Assembly: GCA_963716235.1 (NCBI GenBank)
Contig: CAVQTE010000014.1
Coordinates: 1-64,000, forward strand
Direction: 5' to 3'
Length of the DNA stretch: 64,000 nucleotides
From: Sva-07 sp963716235
Lineage (GTDB): Bacteria > Actinomycetota > Acidimicrobiia > Acidimicrobiales > Ilumatobacteraceae
Made by a program: the position numbers and the translations under genes. Positions within the stretch are counted from its first letter, which is position 1, and each line of letters starts with the position of its first letter. Below, piece by piece: positions 9,160 to 17,050 of this stretch. Under the pieces are notes generated by a model. It was not told where the DNA came from, searched no databases, and worked only from the letters and a program-made list of their open reading frames with translations.

Positions 9160-10365
9160 TCAGCCGAGTTTGGGGAGGCCGCGCTTGAGGTTGCGGATGG
9201 CCTGCTGGATGCGCTTCTCGTTCTCGATCAGTGCGAAGCGGACGAATCCCTCGCCGCCGGGGCCGAAGCCGACGCCCGGTGACAGCGCGACGTCGGCGTC
9301 GCGAACGATCAGGGAGCAGAACTCGACGGAATCCATCTCCGCGTACGGCTCGGGGATCGGCGCCCAGACGAACATCGAGCCACCCGGCTTGGGGATGTCC
9401 CATCCGATGCGGCCGAGCCCCTCGATCAGCGTGTCGCAGCGCGACTCGTAGATGGCGCGGACCTCGTTGGGGAAGTCGGCGGCCTCGTTGAGGGTCACCG
9501 TGGCCGCGATCTGGACGGGTTGGAACATGCCGTAGTCGAGGTAGCTCTTGAGCTTCACGAGGGCCTGTACCACCTCGGCATTGCCGACGAGGAAGGCGCT
9601 GCGCCAACCGGCCATCGAGAAGCTCTTCGTCATCGAATACAGCTCGACGGCACACTCCTTGGCGCCTTCGGCCTGCAGGATGCTCGGGGGCTGATAGCCG
9701 TCGAAGCCGACGTCGGCGTAGGCGAAGTCGTGCACGACGATCATCTCGTGCTCACGGCAGAAGTCGACGACACGCTGCATGAAGGGAAGATCGACCGTCG
9801 CACCGGTGGGGTTGTGCGGGAACGAGATCACGAGAACGCGGGGCTTGGGCCAGCCGACGTCCCAGGCGGTCTGCAGACTGTTCATGAAGTCGTCGGCGAA
9901 GTGCTCGCGTTGGGTGGGGTCGGCGAGGAACTTCATCGGCACCTGGCGGAGGTCGGCGCCGGCGAACAGCGGACCGTAGATGTGGATCGGGTAGCTCGGG
10001 CTCGGCACGATGGCGGCGTCGCCACGGTCGAGCAGCACCCACATCAGGTGACTGAAACCCTCCTTCGAGCCGATCGTGTTGGTGATCTCGAACTCGGTGT
10101 CGAGGTCGACATCCCACTTGTTCTTGTAGTAGCCGGCGATCGCCTCGCGGAGCTTGGGCAGGCCACGGCTGAGGGAATATCGGTGGTTCTTGGGGTTCTG
10201 GGCGGCCTCGGCGAGCTTGTCGACGGCGATCTGCGGCGACGGGATGTCGGGGTTGCCGAATCCGAGGTCGACGACGTCGGCACCGGCACGGCGTGCCTCG
10301 ATCTTCAGGCCGTTGATGATCGAAAAGACGTACGGGGGCAGATTCTCGATGCGCCGGAACTCCAT
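9160..10365 (-). CDS. alaC: PLP-dependent aminotransferase, AlaC-like
   Basis: A 401-residue class I/II aminotransferase starting MEFRRIENLPPYVFSIING, the characteristic beginning of the AlaC (glutamate-pyruvate transaminase) subgroup. PLP-binding motifs are present: NPDIPSP near the N-terminus, FPHNPTGATV, the aspartate in VVHDFAYADVGF, and the Schiff-base lysine in SMTKSFSMAGWR. Predicted to interconvert alanine and pyruvate with glutamate/2-oxoglutarate. ATG 10365 is chosen although the frame is open further upstream, because it gives the family N-terminus and leaves 55 bases to the divergent ppa start. Confidence 0.85.
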   Translation of the reverse strand: MEFRRIENLPPYVFSIINGLKIEARRAGADVVDLGFGNPDIPSPQIAVDKLAEAAQNPKNHRYSLSRGLPKLREAIAGYYKNKWDVDLDTEFEITNTIGSKEGFSHLMWVLLDRGDAAIVPSPSYPIHIYGPLFAGADLRQVPMKFLADPTQREHFADDFMNSLQTAWDVGWPKPRVLVISFPHNPTGATVDLPFMQRVVDFCREHEMIVVHDFAYADVGFDGYQPPSILQAEGAKECAVELYSMTKSFSMAGWRSAFLVGNAEVVQALVKLKSYLDYGMFQPVQIAATVTLNEAADFPNEVRAIYESRCDTLIEGLGRIGWDIPKPGGSMFVWAPIPEPYAEMDSVEFCSLIVRDADVALSPGVGFGPGGEGFVRFALIENEKRIQQAIRNLKRGLPKLG

Positions 10366-10420
10366 CGTTCCGAGGGTATCTGGCCCAGCCCGCTCATGAC
10401 GGTGTGCGATGCTGGGAACA

Positions 10421-10924
10421 ATGCCGAAGCCACCAGCCCCCGATTGCATCCACGTCGTCATCGAGATCCCCCGCGGGAGCCGCAACAAGTACGAGATCGA
10501 CCACGAGGACGGCAAGGTCTACCTCGACCGTCGCCTCTTCACGGCCACCACGTACCCCGCCGACTACGGGTACGTTCCCAACACCCTCGCGGGCGACGGC
10601 GACCCGCTCGACGCACTCGTCCTGCTCGAAGACCCGGTGTATCCGGGTGTCATCGTCGAGTGCCGCCCCGTCGGGGTGTTGTACATGCGCGACGAGGCCG
10701 GAGAGGACGCCAAACTCATCTGCGTCCCACCCAAGGAGCCGCGGTTCGCCAACGTGAACGACATCACCGAGTTGACCCCACAACTGGTCGAGGAGATCCA
10801 GCACTTCTTCAACGTCTACAAGGCGTTGGAGCCGGACAAGCATTCATCGTCGGCAGGCATGGGCGGCAAGGCCGAAGCGTGGGCCGAGATCGAAACGTCC
10901 CGCGCCAACTACGTGCCGCACTGA
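10421..10924 (+). CDS. ppa: Inorganic pyrophosphatase
   Basis: A 167-residue family I soluble pyrophosphatase that hydrolyses PPi and pulls biosynthetic reactions forward in the cytoplasm. Signature residues are all visible: IEIPRGSRNKYEIDHEDG, TYPADYGYVPNT, and the metal-binding DGDPLDALVLL block, with the C-terminal AWAEIETS. ATG 10421 is preferred to the in-frame ATG 10409 because it gives the usual short N-terminus. It is transcribed divergently from the aminotransferase and runs tail-to-tail into the ROK kinase gene. Confidence 0.93.
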   Translation: MPKPPAPDCIHVVIEIPRGSRNKYEIDHEDGKVYLDRRLFTATTYPADYGYVPNTLAGDGDPLDALVLLEDPVYPGVIVECRPVGVLYMRDEAGEDAKLICVPPKEPRFANVNDITELTPQLVEEIQHFFNVYKALEPDKHSSSAGMGGKAEAWAEIETSRANYVPH

Positions 10925-10942
10925 TCGCGTTCCGACAACGCG

Positions 10943-11896
10943 TCAACGAATTGTCGGCAACAGCGCCGCACCGACCGCTCCGGCGAGCGGGCCGAAGTGA
11001 GCGAACGCCACCCTCGGGAGCGGTCGCAGATGCGGCTGGTAGAGCAGCTCGCGGTACCACTTCACGATCGGTTCGAGGTAGAGGTCGGCACCCGCAGCGA
11101 GTCCACCGCCGAGTACGAACATCTCCGGATCGAAGGCGTTCGTGAGGTTCGACAATCCGAGTGCGACCCACCTGGCGAACTCGTCGATCACCTCCAGCGC
11201 CTCGGGATCGCCATCGCGCGCTGCGGCCTGGACGTGCTCGCCCCGAACCGCTTGCGGGTCGCCACCGGCGTGCCGCACGACCCGACTCAACCGGCGGCCG
11301 GTGGCCGCTTCGCGTGCCAGCATCGCCAGGCCCGACCCCGACGCATAACGTTCCCAGCAACCGCGCCGCCCGCACGGGCAGCGTGGCCCGTCGGGATCGA
11401 CGACCATGTGGCCGAACTCGCCGGCGAACCCGTTCATCCCTCGCTGCACCGCACCGTTGGCAACGAGACCACCTCCGATCCCGGTTCCCAACGTGACGAG
11501 GATCATGTTGTCGGTCCCGCGTCCTGCGCCGAGCTGCCATTCGGCCACGGTGGCGCACGTAGCGTCGTTGTCGACGAACACCGCCGACCCCCGGCGGTCA
11601 CCGAGCTGACGGGCGATGTCGAAGTCGGCCACACCATCGAGGTTCGGTGCCGCACGCAGCACGCCGTCACGAGTCACCAGGCCGGGAACGCCGACCCCGA
11701 AGCTGCCACACTCCCCCAGTTCGTCCGCGAGTTCGACCAGCGTGTCGACCAGCGCTCCCAGGCTGCCATCGCCCCGCGGCGTCGGCCGCTGGGCGGTGGC
11801 CACGACGTTGCCGCCCAGGTCGAGTGCAACACCCTGCGCCTTGGTTCCACCGACATCGATGCCGACGCGCCGGTTCGGTCCGGCGGCCCGGCTCAC
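10943..11896 (-). CDS. ROK family glucokinase
   Basis: A 317-residue sugar kinase of the ROK family. The N-terminal phosphate loop is VGIDVGGTKAQGV, the catalytic region VFVDNDATCATVAEW carries the base aspartate, and the zinc-binding ROK signature CPCGRRGCWERYASG is complete. Actinobacterial relatives are glucokinases that phosphorylate glucose with ATP or polyphosphate. Its GTG start overlaps the TGA of the upstream SRPBCC gene by four bases, so the two are translationally coupled. The membrane protein and SRPBCC gene upstream overlap too, forming a three-gene run. Confidence 0.85.
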   Translation of the reverse strand: MSRAAGPNRRVGIDVGGTKAQGVALDLGGNVVATAQRPTPRGDGSLGALVDTLVELADELGECGSFGVGVPGLVTRDGVLRAAPNLDGVADFDIARQLGDRRGSAVFVDNDATCATVAEWQLGAGRGTDNMILVTLGTGIGGGLVANGAVQRGMNGFAGEFGHMVVDPDGPRCPCGRRGCWERYASGSGLAMLAREAATGRRLSRVVRHAGGDPQAVRGEHVQAAARDGDPEALEVIDEFARWVALGLSNLTNAFDPEMFVLGGGLAAGADLYLEPIVKWYRELLYQPHLRPLPRVAFAHFGPLAGAVGAALLPTIR

Positions 11897-12327
11897 GCCT
11901 CGGCGCGGACTTTCAGCTCACGCACCGTGTTGAGGATGCGTACCTCGGCGCGTCGCTTCACGAAGCCGGGCAGCGGGATGGCGAGGTCGATCTGCAGGTC
12001 GTAGCGCACCGTGGTGCGATCGCCGCCGTCGGGGTCGAACCGCCAGACGCCGTCGATCGATCGCTGGATGTCGCCGGTGAGCATCGTCCAGCCCATCGCA
12101 AACGGTGCGTTCGTGTAGTCGTACTTCAGCGTGTAGTGCGTGCTGCGGCCGAGCGCCGACGCTCGGAACTCGACCTCGAGCGGGCGGCCGAGATCGTCGG
12201 TGGCGCGAATGTTGACGTCCTTGATGTCGTGCGCCCACATCGGGTAGCTCTCGAGGTCGAGCGCGATCTGCCACACACGCTCGTGAGGGGCGTCGATGGT
12301 GATGATCTCGGTCGCGGTCTCAGCCAT
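11893..12327 (-). CDS. SRPBCC (polyketide cyclase/START-like) protein
   Basis: A 144-residue protein of the SRPBCC ligand-cavity fold: starts MAETATEIITIDAPHERVWQ and continues DLESYPMWAHDIKDV, the typical first helix and strand of the coenzyme Q-binding/cyclase subgroup, with a C-terminal amphipathic helix FVKRRAEVRILNTVRELK. Its ligand is unknown. It overlaps the downstream ROK kinase by four bases and the upstream membrane gene by eight. A homologous SRPBCC gene stands near a PimB glycosyltransferase in mycobacteria (Rv2185c), matching the neighbourhood here. Confidence 0.8.
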   Translation of the reverse strand: MAETATEIITIDAPHERVWQIALDLESYPMWAHDIKDVNIRATDDLGRPLEVEFRASALGRSTHYTLKYDYTNAPFAMGWTMLTGDIQRSIDGVWRFDPDGGDRTTVRYDLQIDLAIPLPGFVKRRAEVRILNTVRELKVRAEA

Positions 12328-12838
12328 GATCACCATTCTTGTCGATCCGAGCATCCAATGTGACGACATCGGGACGGGGCGGGAAGACGCCGTGGAATGC
12401 GCACCACAGCCCGTTCAGACCGATGCCGAACATGGGCACCAGCACACCGACCGCCAACGATGTGCCAGGCGAGCCGTCGTCGGCCTCGGATCGGGCGATG
12501 GCCGTCGCCAGACCCACCGCCGCCTGCACGACGAGCATCGACAACATGATCCGACGCACCCGCGGCGGCGTCGGCGATCCGAGCAGCAGGTAGACCTGGG
12601 TGACCGAGATCTGTTCCTCGCGACTTCGCTGGACGGCGTTGAAGAACGACCAGATGAACGCGAACACCCCGACGGCGAACAACGCCATGGCCGTGATCGC
12701 TCCGACCCATTGGCTGGCGGTGGAGAACACGACCGCGGCGGTGACCGCGGTGACGACGAACGCAAACGTGCCGATCACATCGGCGAACACGATGATGTCG
12801 CCGGCCGCACGAGCGGGAGTGTCGGGGTCGTCGCTCAC
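12320..12838 (-). CDS. Four-helix membrane protein, unknown
   Basis: A 172-residue integral membrane protein beginning at GTG 12838 (VSDDPDTPARAAGDIIVFAD). Four hydrophobic stretches are visible: about residues 14-36, 42-62, 92-112 and 121-145, with a charged loop NAVQRSREEQISVTQ in the middle and a polar tail. No family is recognised with confidence. Its end overlaps the SRPBCC gene by eight bases and it lies 22 bases downstream of the glycosyltransferase stop, so it may belong to the same transcript as queG and the glycosyltransferase. Confidence 0.6.
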   Translation of the reverse strand: MSDDPDTPARAAGDIIVFADVIGTFAFVVTAVTAAVVFSTASQWVGAITAMALFAVGVFAFIWSFFNAVQRSREEQISVTQVYLLLGSPTPPRVRRIMLSMLVVQAAVGLATAIARSEADDGSPGTSLAVGVLVPMFGIGLNGLWCAFHGVFPPRPDVVTLDARIDKNGDHG

Positions 12839-12860
12839 GGTTGCCAGTCTGCCAGCGCGG

Positions 12861-13981
12861 TCAGTCGTACACGCCGAGCGTCTCACCCAGGCGTCGGGCG
12901 AGCACGTCGTAGGCGAACTCGTCGAGCGCCCGCTGTCGTGAACGCTCCCCCATCCGGCGCCTGAGTTCGTCGTCGTCGAGCAGTTGGGCGAAGGCGTCGA
13001 CGACCGACTGCACGTCGTCGGGGTCGGAGATGACGATGCCGGTCTCACCGTCGGCGACGGCTTCGGCGGCACCACCGGAGTCGCCCGCCACCTGGGGGAC
13101 GCCGCACGAAGCGGCCTCGACGAACACGATGCCGAACCCCTCCTGTTCGAGCCCACCCCACCGATTGCGACAGAGCATCGTGAAGATGTCGCCACATCCG
13201 TACAACAACGGCAGGTCGGCGTTCGGGATGCGTCCGAGGAATCGGACCGGTGCATCGAGTTCGGCCGCCAACTTCTCCAGGCGGCCGCGATCGCGTCCGC
13301 CGCCGGCGATCACGAGCAGGAGGTCGGGTCGGGTCAACCGCAGCCGGGCGACCGCCCGGATGGCCGTGTCGAAGCCCTTACGCGGGACGAGCCGCGACAC
13401 ACCGACGATGACCTCGGCGTCGACTGGAACGCCGAAGTGCTCGCGGCGGCAGCGCGCTCGTCGGCCGACAGTGGTCGAAACCTGTCGGGGTCGACACCAC
13501 AGGGGACGACGGTGATCGGCAACTCGCGGCCCGCGGCATGTTCACCCTCGGCCGCCGGATACCCGCCAGCGGCGATGATCTTGCGGGCGCGACGCAGCGT
13601 GTACGCCAGTGTCTGCTTGGCTCCGGGGAGCCGCCCGGGCACCGTGACCTCGGCGCCGTGCAGCACGAGGTCGTAGGGAAGCTGCAGCGACGGCCCGATC
13701 AGGCCGAGTGGAACGGCGGGGTCGATGACGACGAAGTCGGCGCCGAAATCCTTGGCCAGTTCGTTCACCTGATGGACCATCCAGGGGTGCGGGAGCAGCA
13801 CGGGCTCGCGGGTCCGTTCGATGCGGTACGGCTCGCCGGCGTCGAACTCGGCCGTGCCCGCGTACGGGCTGGTGAGCACGGCGAACGACTCGGGCGGCAG
13901 CCGGCGCCACCACTCCCACAGCAGCGACTGGATCCCACCGATCTTCGGCGGAAAGTCGTTGGTGACCAGCAGGTGCTTCAC
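12861..13981 (-). CDS. GT4 glycosyltransferase, PimB-like, frame-shifted
   Basis: A GT-B fold glycosyltransferase of family 4, about 373 residues. The N-terminus MKHLLVTNDFPPKIGGIQS matches actinobacterial PimB-type alpha-mannosyltransferases, which add mannose from GDP-mannose to phosphatidylinositol mannosides at the inner membrane face. The C-terminal nucleotide-sugar half has VSRLVPRKGFD and the EX7E block EGFGIVFVEAASCGVP. The frame changes near 13450, between the two halves, with conserved sequence on both sides. The GTG start overlaps the queG stop by four bases. Downstream SRPBCC and upstream exonuclease-UvrC and trpD genes recall the mycobacterial Rv2188c region, supporting the PimB reading. 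Confidence 0.75.
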
Positions 13982-15039
13982 GCGTGGGCGCGTTCATCGA
14001 GTCGGGCTGCGGCCCAGACGGCGTGTTCGGCAAGGATCGGATCGATGCCCGAACGGTAGTGGTCGACGACTCGCCGGACGCGCCCATCGGCGGGATCGCC
14101 GACGTTGCCGACCACGACCAACGCATTGCGTCGCACCCAGCGCAGATCACGGTCGGCGATGTACCAGTGGCCGTACCGGTCGTTGATCCAGTCGTCGTCG
14201 GCGTCGAGGAGCTCGAGCGCGGCGACCCATGCGTCGGCACCCGGGTCGAGCTCGATGGCCTCACGCGGTCCCAGACGCATGGAGATCGGGCAGGCGTCCT
14301 GGCAGTCGTCGCAGCCGTAGATACGATCGCCGATCGCCGATCGGAACTCGACCGGGATCGCGCCGGGCTTCTGCAGGACCCAGCTGAGACAGCGGTTCGC
14401 ATCGATCACGCCCGGGGCGATGATCGCGCCGGTCGGACAGTCGTCGATGCAACGCCGGCAGGCGCCACAGCCGTCGGCGACCGGCTGGGCCGCCGGTTCG
14501 TACGTTGCGGTGGTGACGATGCAGCCGAGCACGTACCAACTTCCGACTCCCGGCAGCAGCAGGTTGGCGTTCTTGCCGTACCACCCGAGCCCGGCGCGGT
14601 GGGCGACTGCTCGGTCGACGATCGAGTTGTCGTCGGCGAAGGCCACGGCACGGTGGTTCGCACGGCGGACCTGCCGACAGACGTCACGCAACGCCTGCCG
14701 CAAGGGTGCGTAGTGGTCGACCCACGCGTAGCGTCCGACGCGAGCGTGAGGTCCGGCGTCGGGAGCCGGGGGTTCGGGATCGGTGACCGTGAGATATGGC
14801 CGCGCCGCCACGATGACCGACTGTGCTGCCTCGACTGCTCGACCGGGGTCGGTCGATCGATCGGGGTCACGGTACGTGAAGCCCATCTCGCCGTGGAGAC
14901 CCTGCGCCTTGCGGTCGTGCAGGTCGCGGCGGGCACCCTCGAGTACATCCGCCGTCGTCACCCCGACGTGGGTGATGCCCGCCGACGCGAGCGAGCCGCG
15001 GATCTCGTCGATCGTCGGGAGTGGCTCGGGGCGCCGCAC
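13978..15039 (-). CDS. queG: Epoxyqueuosine reductase
   Basis: A 353-residue cobalamin- and Fe-S-dependent reductase that converts epoxyqueuosine to queuosine in tRNA. Two [4Fe-4S] motifs are intact: CGACRRCIDDCPTGA and CDDCQDACP with the earlier CLSW cysteine. The N-terminal half has the cobalamin-side sequence LGWYGKNANLLLPGVGSW typical of QueG. It is 5 bases downstream of a small Cys protein and overlaps the glycosyltransferase. No other queuosine gene is seen in the window, so it may serve salvage or a partner pathway elsewhere. Confidence 0.9.
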   Translation of the reverse strand: MRRPEPLPTIDEIRGSLASAGITHVGVTTADVLEGARRDLHDRKAQGLHGEMGFTYRDPDRSTDPGRAVEAAQSVIVAARPYLTVTDPEPPAPDAGPHARVGRYAWVDHYAPLRQALRDVCRQVRRANHRAVAFADDNSIVDRAVAHRAGLGWYGKNANLLLPGVGSWYVLGCIVTTATYEPAAQPVADGCGACRRCIDDCPTGAIIAPGVIDANRCLSWVLQKPGAIPVEFRSAIGDRIYGCDDCQDACPISMRLGPREAIELDPGADAWVAALELLDADDDWINDRYGHWYIADRDLRWVRRNALVVVGNVGDPADGRVRRVVDHYRSGIDPILAEHAVWAAARLDERAHA

Positions 15040-15043
15040 GCGC

Positions 15044-15319
15044 TCAGGGTACGGCGAAGGTTGCCGTCACCAGCCCGTGTTCGAACGTGGCGAGCTCGAC
15101 GAACTGCACGGGATCGTCGAGCATGCCGGCGCGCTCGAACAACGCGATCGCCCGATCGTGGACCGACGTCGGTGGCCCCACGGCCACCGACACGAGATCG
15201 ATCGGGCCGTCGTCGTTGGCAAGCAGGTGGGCGACGACACAATCGGTGCACGCAGTCGTACCCGTGGCAATGCAGGTTCCGCACTCGATGGAGAAGGCGT
15301 CGGTGTCGAAGTCGTTCAT
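15044..15319 (-). CDS. Small protein with two CxxC motifs, unknown
   Basis: Starting at ATG 15319 the product has 91 residues. Near the N-terminus it carries two cysteine pairs, CGTC and CTDC, thirteen residues apart in the order C-x2-C then C-x2-C, which could bind one metal ion or form disulfides. The rest is an ordinary alpha/beta sequence (VQFVELATFEHGLVTATF). ATG codons up to 15349 are possible starts. It ends five bases before queG and is presumably co-transcribed. I do not recognise a named family. Confidence 0.6.
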   Translation of the reverse strand: MNDFDTDAFSIECGTCIATGTTACTDCVVAHLLANDDGPIDLVSVAVGPPTSVHDRAIALFERAGMLDDPVQFVELATFEHGLVTATFAVP

Positions 15320-15394
15320 GGACCACATCATGACGAGGGGCTGTGACACAGTTGCCCGACCGGAACTCCGGGCCGAACGACGTGGGTGACCGAG

Positions 15395-15550
15395 TCAGCC
15401 CAGATTGTCCATGATGCTGATCGCTGCGGGTGCCAGCACAATGATCATCAGCACCGGCAGGATGCAGAACACCATCGGGAACAACAGCTTCATCGCCTGT
15501 TCTTCGGCAGGCGCGTCAGCGATACGAGCGTCAACGCCATGCGTGGTCAC
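15395..15550 (-). pseudogene. C-terminal remnant of a TadC-like (T2SS F) protein
   Basis: Only about 51 codons can be read: from GTG 15550 to the stop at 15395, ending with KLLFPMVFCILPVLMIIVLA and then PAAISIMDNLG. A lysine-led hydrophobic helix of this form (KLLFP...) is the terminal helix of TadC/type II secretion F proteins that assemble Tad pili. Upstream of VDARIADAPAEEQA the frame has no similarity and the rest of the about 300-residue protein is missing. No other tad gene is present in the window, so this is most likely a deletion relic. Confidence 0.55.
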
Positions 15551-15618
15551 ATTAGTGACATCGCCACAAGGTTGATCGACTCTTGAATGGGCGTCGCAAT
15601 CCCTGGATATGCGCTGAG

Positions 15619-15643
15619 CAGGGATGATGATGCATCATCCCTG
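15619..15643. repeat. Perfect 11-bp hairpin, 3-base loop
   Basis: CAGGGATGATG at 15619-15629 pairs exactly with CATCATCCCTG at 15633-15643 across the loop ATG. There is no T tract on either side, so a simple intrinsic terminator is unlikely; it could be a transcript-end hairpin or a relic of a repeat element. Confidence 0.75.
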
Positions 15644-15669
15644 GAGTCACGCCCTGCACGCCCGGCGAA

Positions 15670-15701
15670 CTGTCAACTACTTTGCGTGGTATTCTTGACA
15701 G
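15670..15701. repeat. Inverted repeat CTGTCAA / TTGACAG
   Basis: Perfect 7-bp arms separated by 18 bases. TTGACA also resembles a -35 box, but no matching -10 and no gene follows on the plus strand, so its role is unclear. Confidence 0.4.
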
Positions 15702-15780
15702 GACTCAGGCCGGCGCTGTACGGCTCGTGCCCCGCACTCGGCCTCGTCGGGCGCGATCAGAGCGTGCGAGCCACGTGGAT

Positions 15781-16992
15781 TCAGAGTGCTGCGAGCAGGG
15801 CGTTGCTGGGGACGACGTTGGCGCCGAGGGCACGCACATCGGCGACGATCTCGGCGTCGTCGGTGACCACCACGATGGCCCGGGTCGGCGGCAACCGGCG
15901 CACCTCGTCACGGATGACGTCGTCCGCGATCACCCCTTCGGGCGAGTACGCGACTCGCACCATCCGGCGCCGGTCGGCGTGCGAACCAACGACGGTGGTG
16001 CCATCGAAGATCACGGTGATATCCGTTCCATACCGCCGCGCCAGATTCTCGAGTCCATCGAGCAGCCGTCGGCGCTGTTCATCGAGTCGATCGGCGGGCC
16101 AACCCAGCTTTGCGACGTTGTAGCCATCGACGACGACAGCAGCATCCGTTCGCAACAGGAACTCCGCCGCTGACCGCGACGAGGCGATCACCCCACCCGG
16201 CAACCGCAGCGGCCGGCGGTGTTCCGTGACGCGTTCTGCCTGCACATCCGATGACGTTGTCGCCGGACCCAAGGAAGCAGTCAACGCAGTGATGCGATCG
16301 CCGATCGCCCGCGCGGCCAGGGCAATCTCGTCGAGTTCGGCGACATCGACACGGGGAGCAACCGATTCGGGTACCGCTGGGGCTGCGCCGACCTCCTGGC
16401 GCGCCGCGTCGAGCTTGGTTCGCAACGCAGCCTCACGATCGCGGGCGTGTCGCGCCTCATTACGGACGTCGACGAGTTCACTGCGCAACTCGCTCACGAC
16501 ATCCTCGGCCTTGGCCAGGTCCGCCCGAATCAGGTCGACGTCGGCCCGCAGTACATCGATCGTCGATGCCTGCTCGACAATGGTCGCCTGTGAGCGGATC
16601 GCCGCCTGTTCAGCTGCAACCCGTCGCTTCTCGGCTCGCTTGAGTGCGGTCCGCAGGTCGGCGTCGCGTGCATCGGCCGCACGGATGGCGAGCAGTTCCC
16701 GAATCTGAACATCCCATCCCGGCGGCCGCTGCAACCAGAGGATCCCGATCGGATCGACGAGCTCGGGGACAGCCCCGACGGCGATCCGCTGGCGGAAGGT
16801 GTCGTCGGCCTCGATGACTCGACGTAGTCGACCGAGGGCACCGGTCGGGATCCGAGCAACGCCGAACTGCGCCCGTAGCTCCTTGGGGAACGGGAGCGAT
16901 CGTTTGCCCTTGTTGGCCTCCTCGGCGACCAGCACGGCGAACTCGATCGCCGAGCGCAGGTCACGGTGCTCGATGTCGAGCGGCTCGGACAT
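15781..16992 (-). CDS. NYN-domain (PIN-like RNase) protein with coiled coil
   Basis: A 403-residue protein. Residues 1-95 are a helical region (starts MSEPLDIEHRDLRSAIEFAV); about 105-205 form a long heptad-rich coiled coil (RAEKRRVAAEQAAIRSQATI onward); about 285-403 are an NYN/YacP-like domain with VVVDGYNVAKLGWPADRLDE, ITVIFDGTTVVGSH, PEGVIADDVIRDEV and VVVTDDAEIVADVRALG, retaining the aspartates of the PIN-like active site. This architecture suggests a ribonuclease tethered by a coiled coil. ATG 16992 is preferred over upstream codons as the frame beyond is the shadow of the divergent exonuclease gene. Confidence 0.8.
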   Translation of the reverse strand: MSEPLDIEHRDLRSAIEFAVLVAEEANKGKRSLPFPKELRAQFGVARIPTGALGRLRRVIEADDTFRQRIAVGAVPELVDPIGILWLQRPPGWDVQIRELLAIRAADARDADLRTALKRAEKRRVAAEQAAIRSQATIVEQASTIDVLRADVDLIRADLAKAEDVVSELRSELVDVRNEARHARDREAALRTKLDAARQEVGAAPAVPESVAPRVDVAELDEIALAARAIGDRITALTASLGPATTSSDVQAERVTEHRRPLRLPGGVIASSRSAAEFLLRTDAAVVVDGYNVAKLGWPADRLDEQRRRLLDGLENLARRYGTDITVIFDGTTVVGSHADRRRMVRVAYSPEGVIADDVIRDEVRRLPPTRAIVVVTDDAEIVADVRALGANVVPSNALLAAL

Positions 16993-17050
16993 ACCCGAAC
17001 AATACTGCACGAACGCACGTTCTTGACAACGTACGCCTGTTCGTGCTGTC

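Larger units (their letters stand above)
15551..15780. other. Non-coding interval with two inverted repeats
   Basis: Between the TadC relic and the end of the NYN gene there is no convincing reading frame. The stretch is less GC-rich than its neighbours and holds a strong hairpin at 15619-15643 and a looser inverted repeat at 15670-15701. Together with the relic this makes about 430 bases (15350-15780) without an intact gene. Confidence 0.6.
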
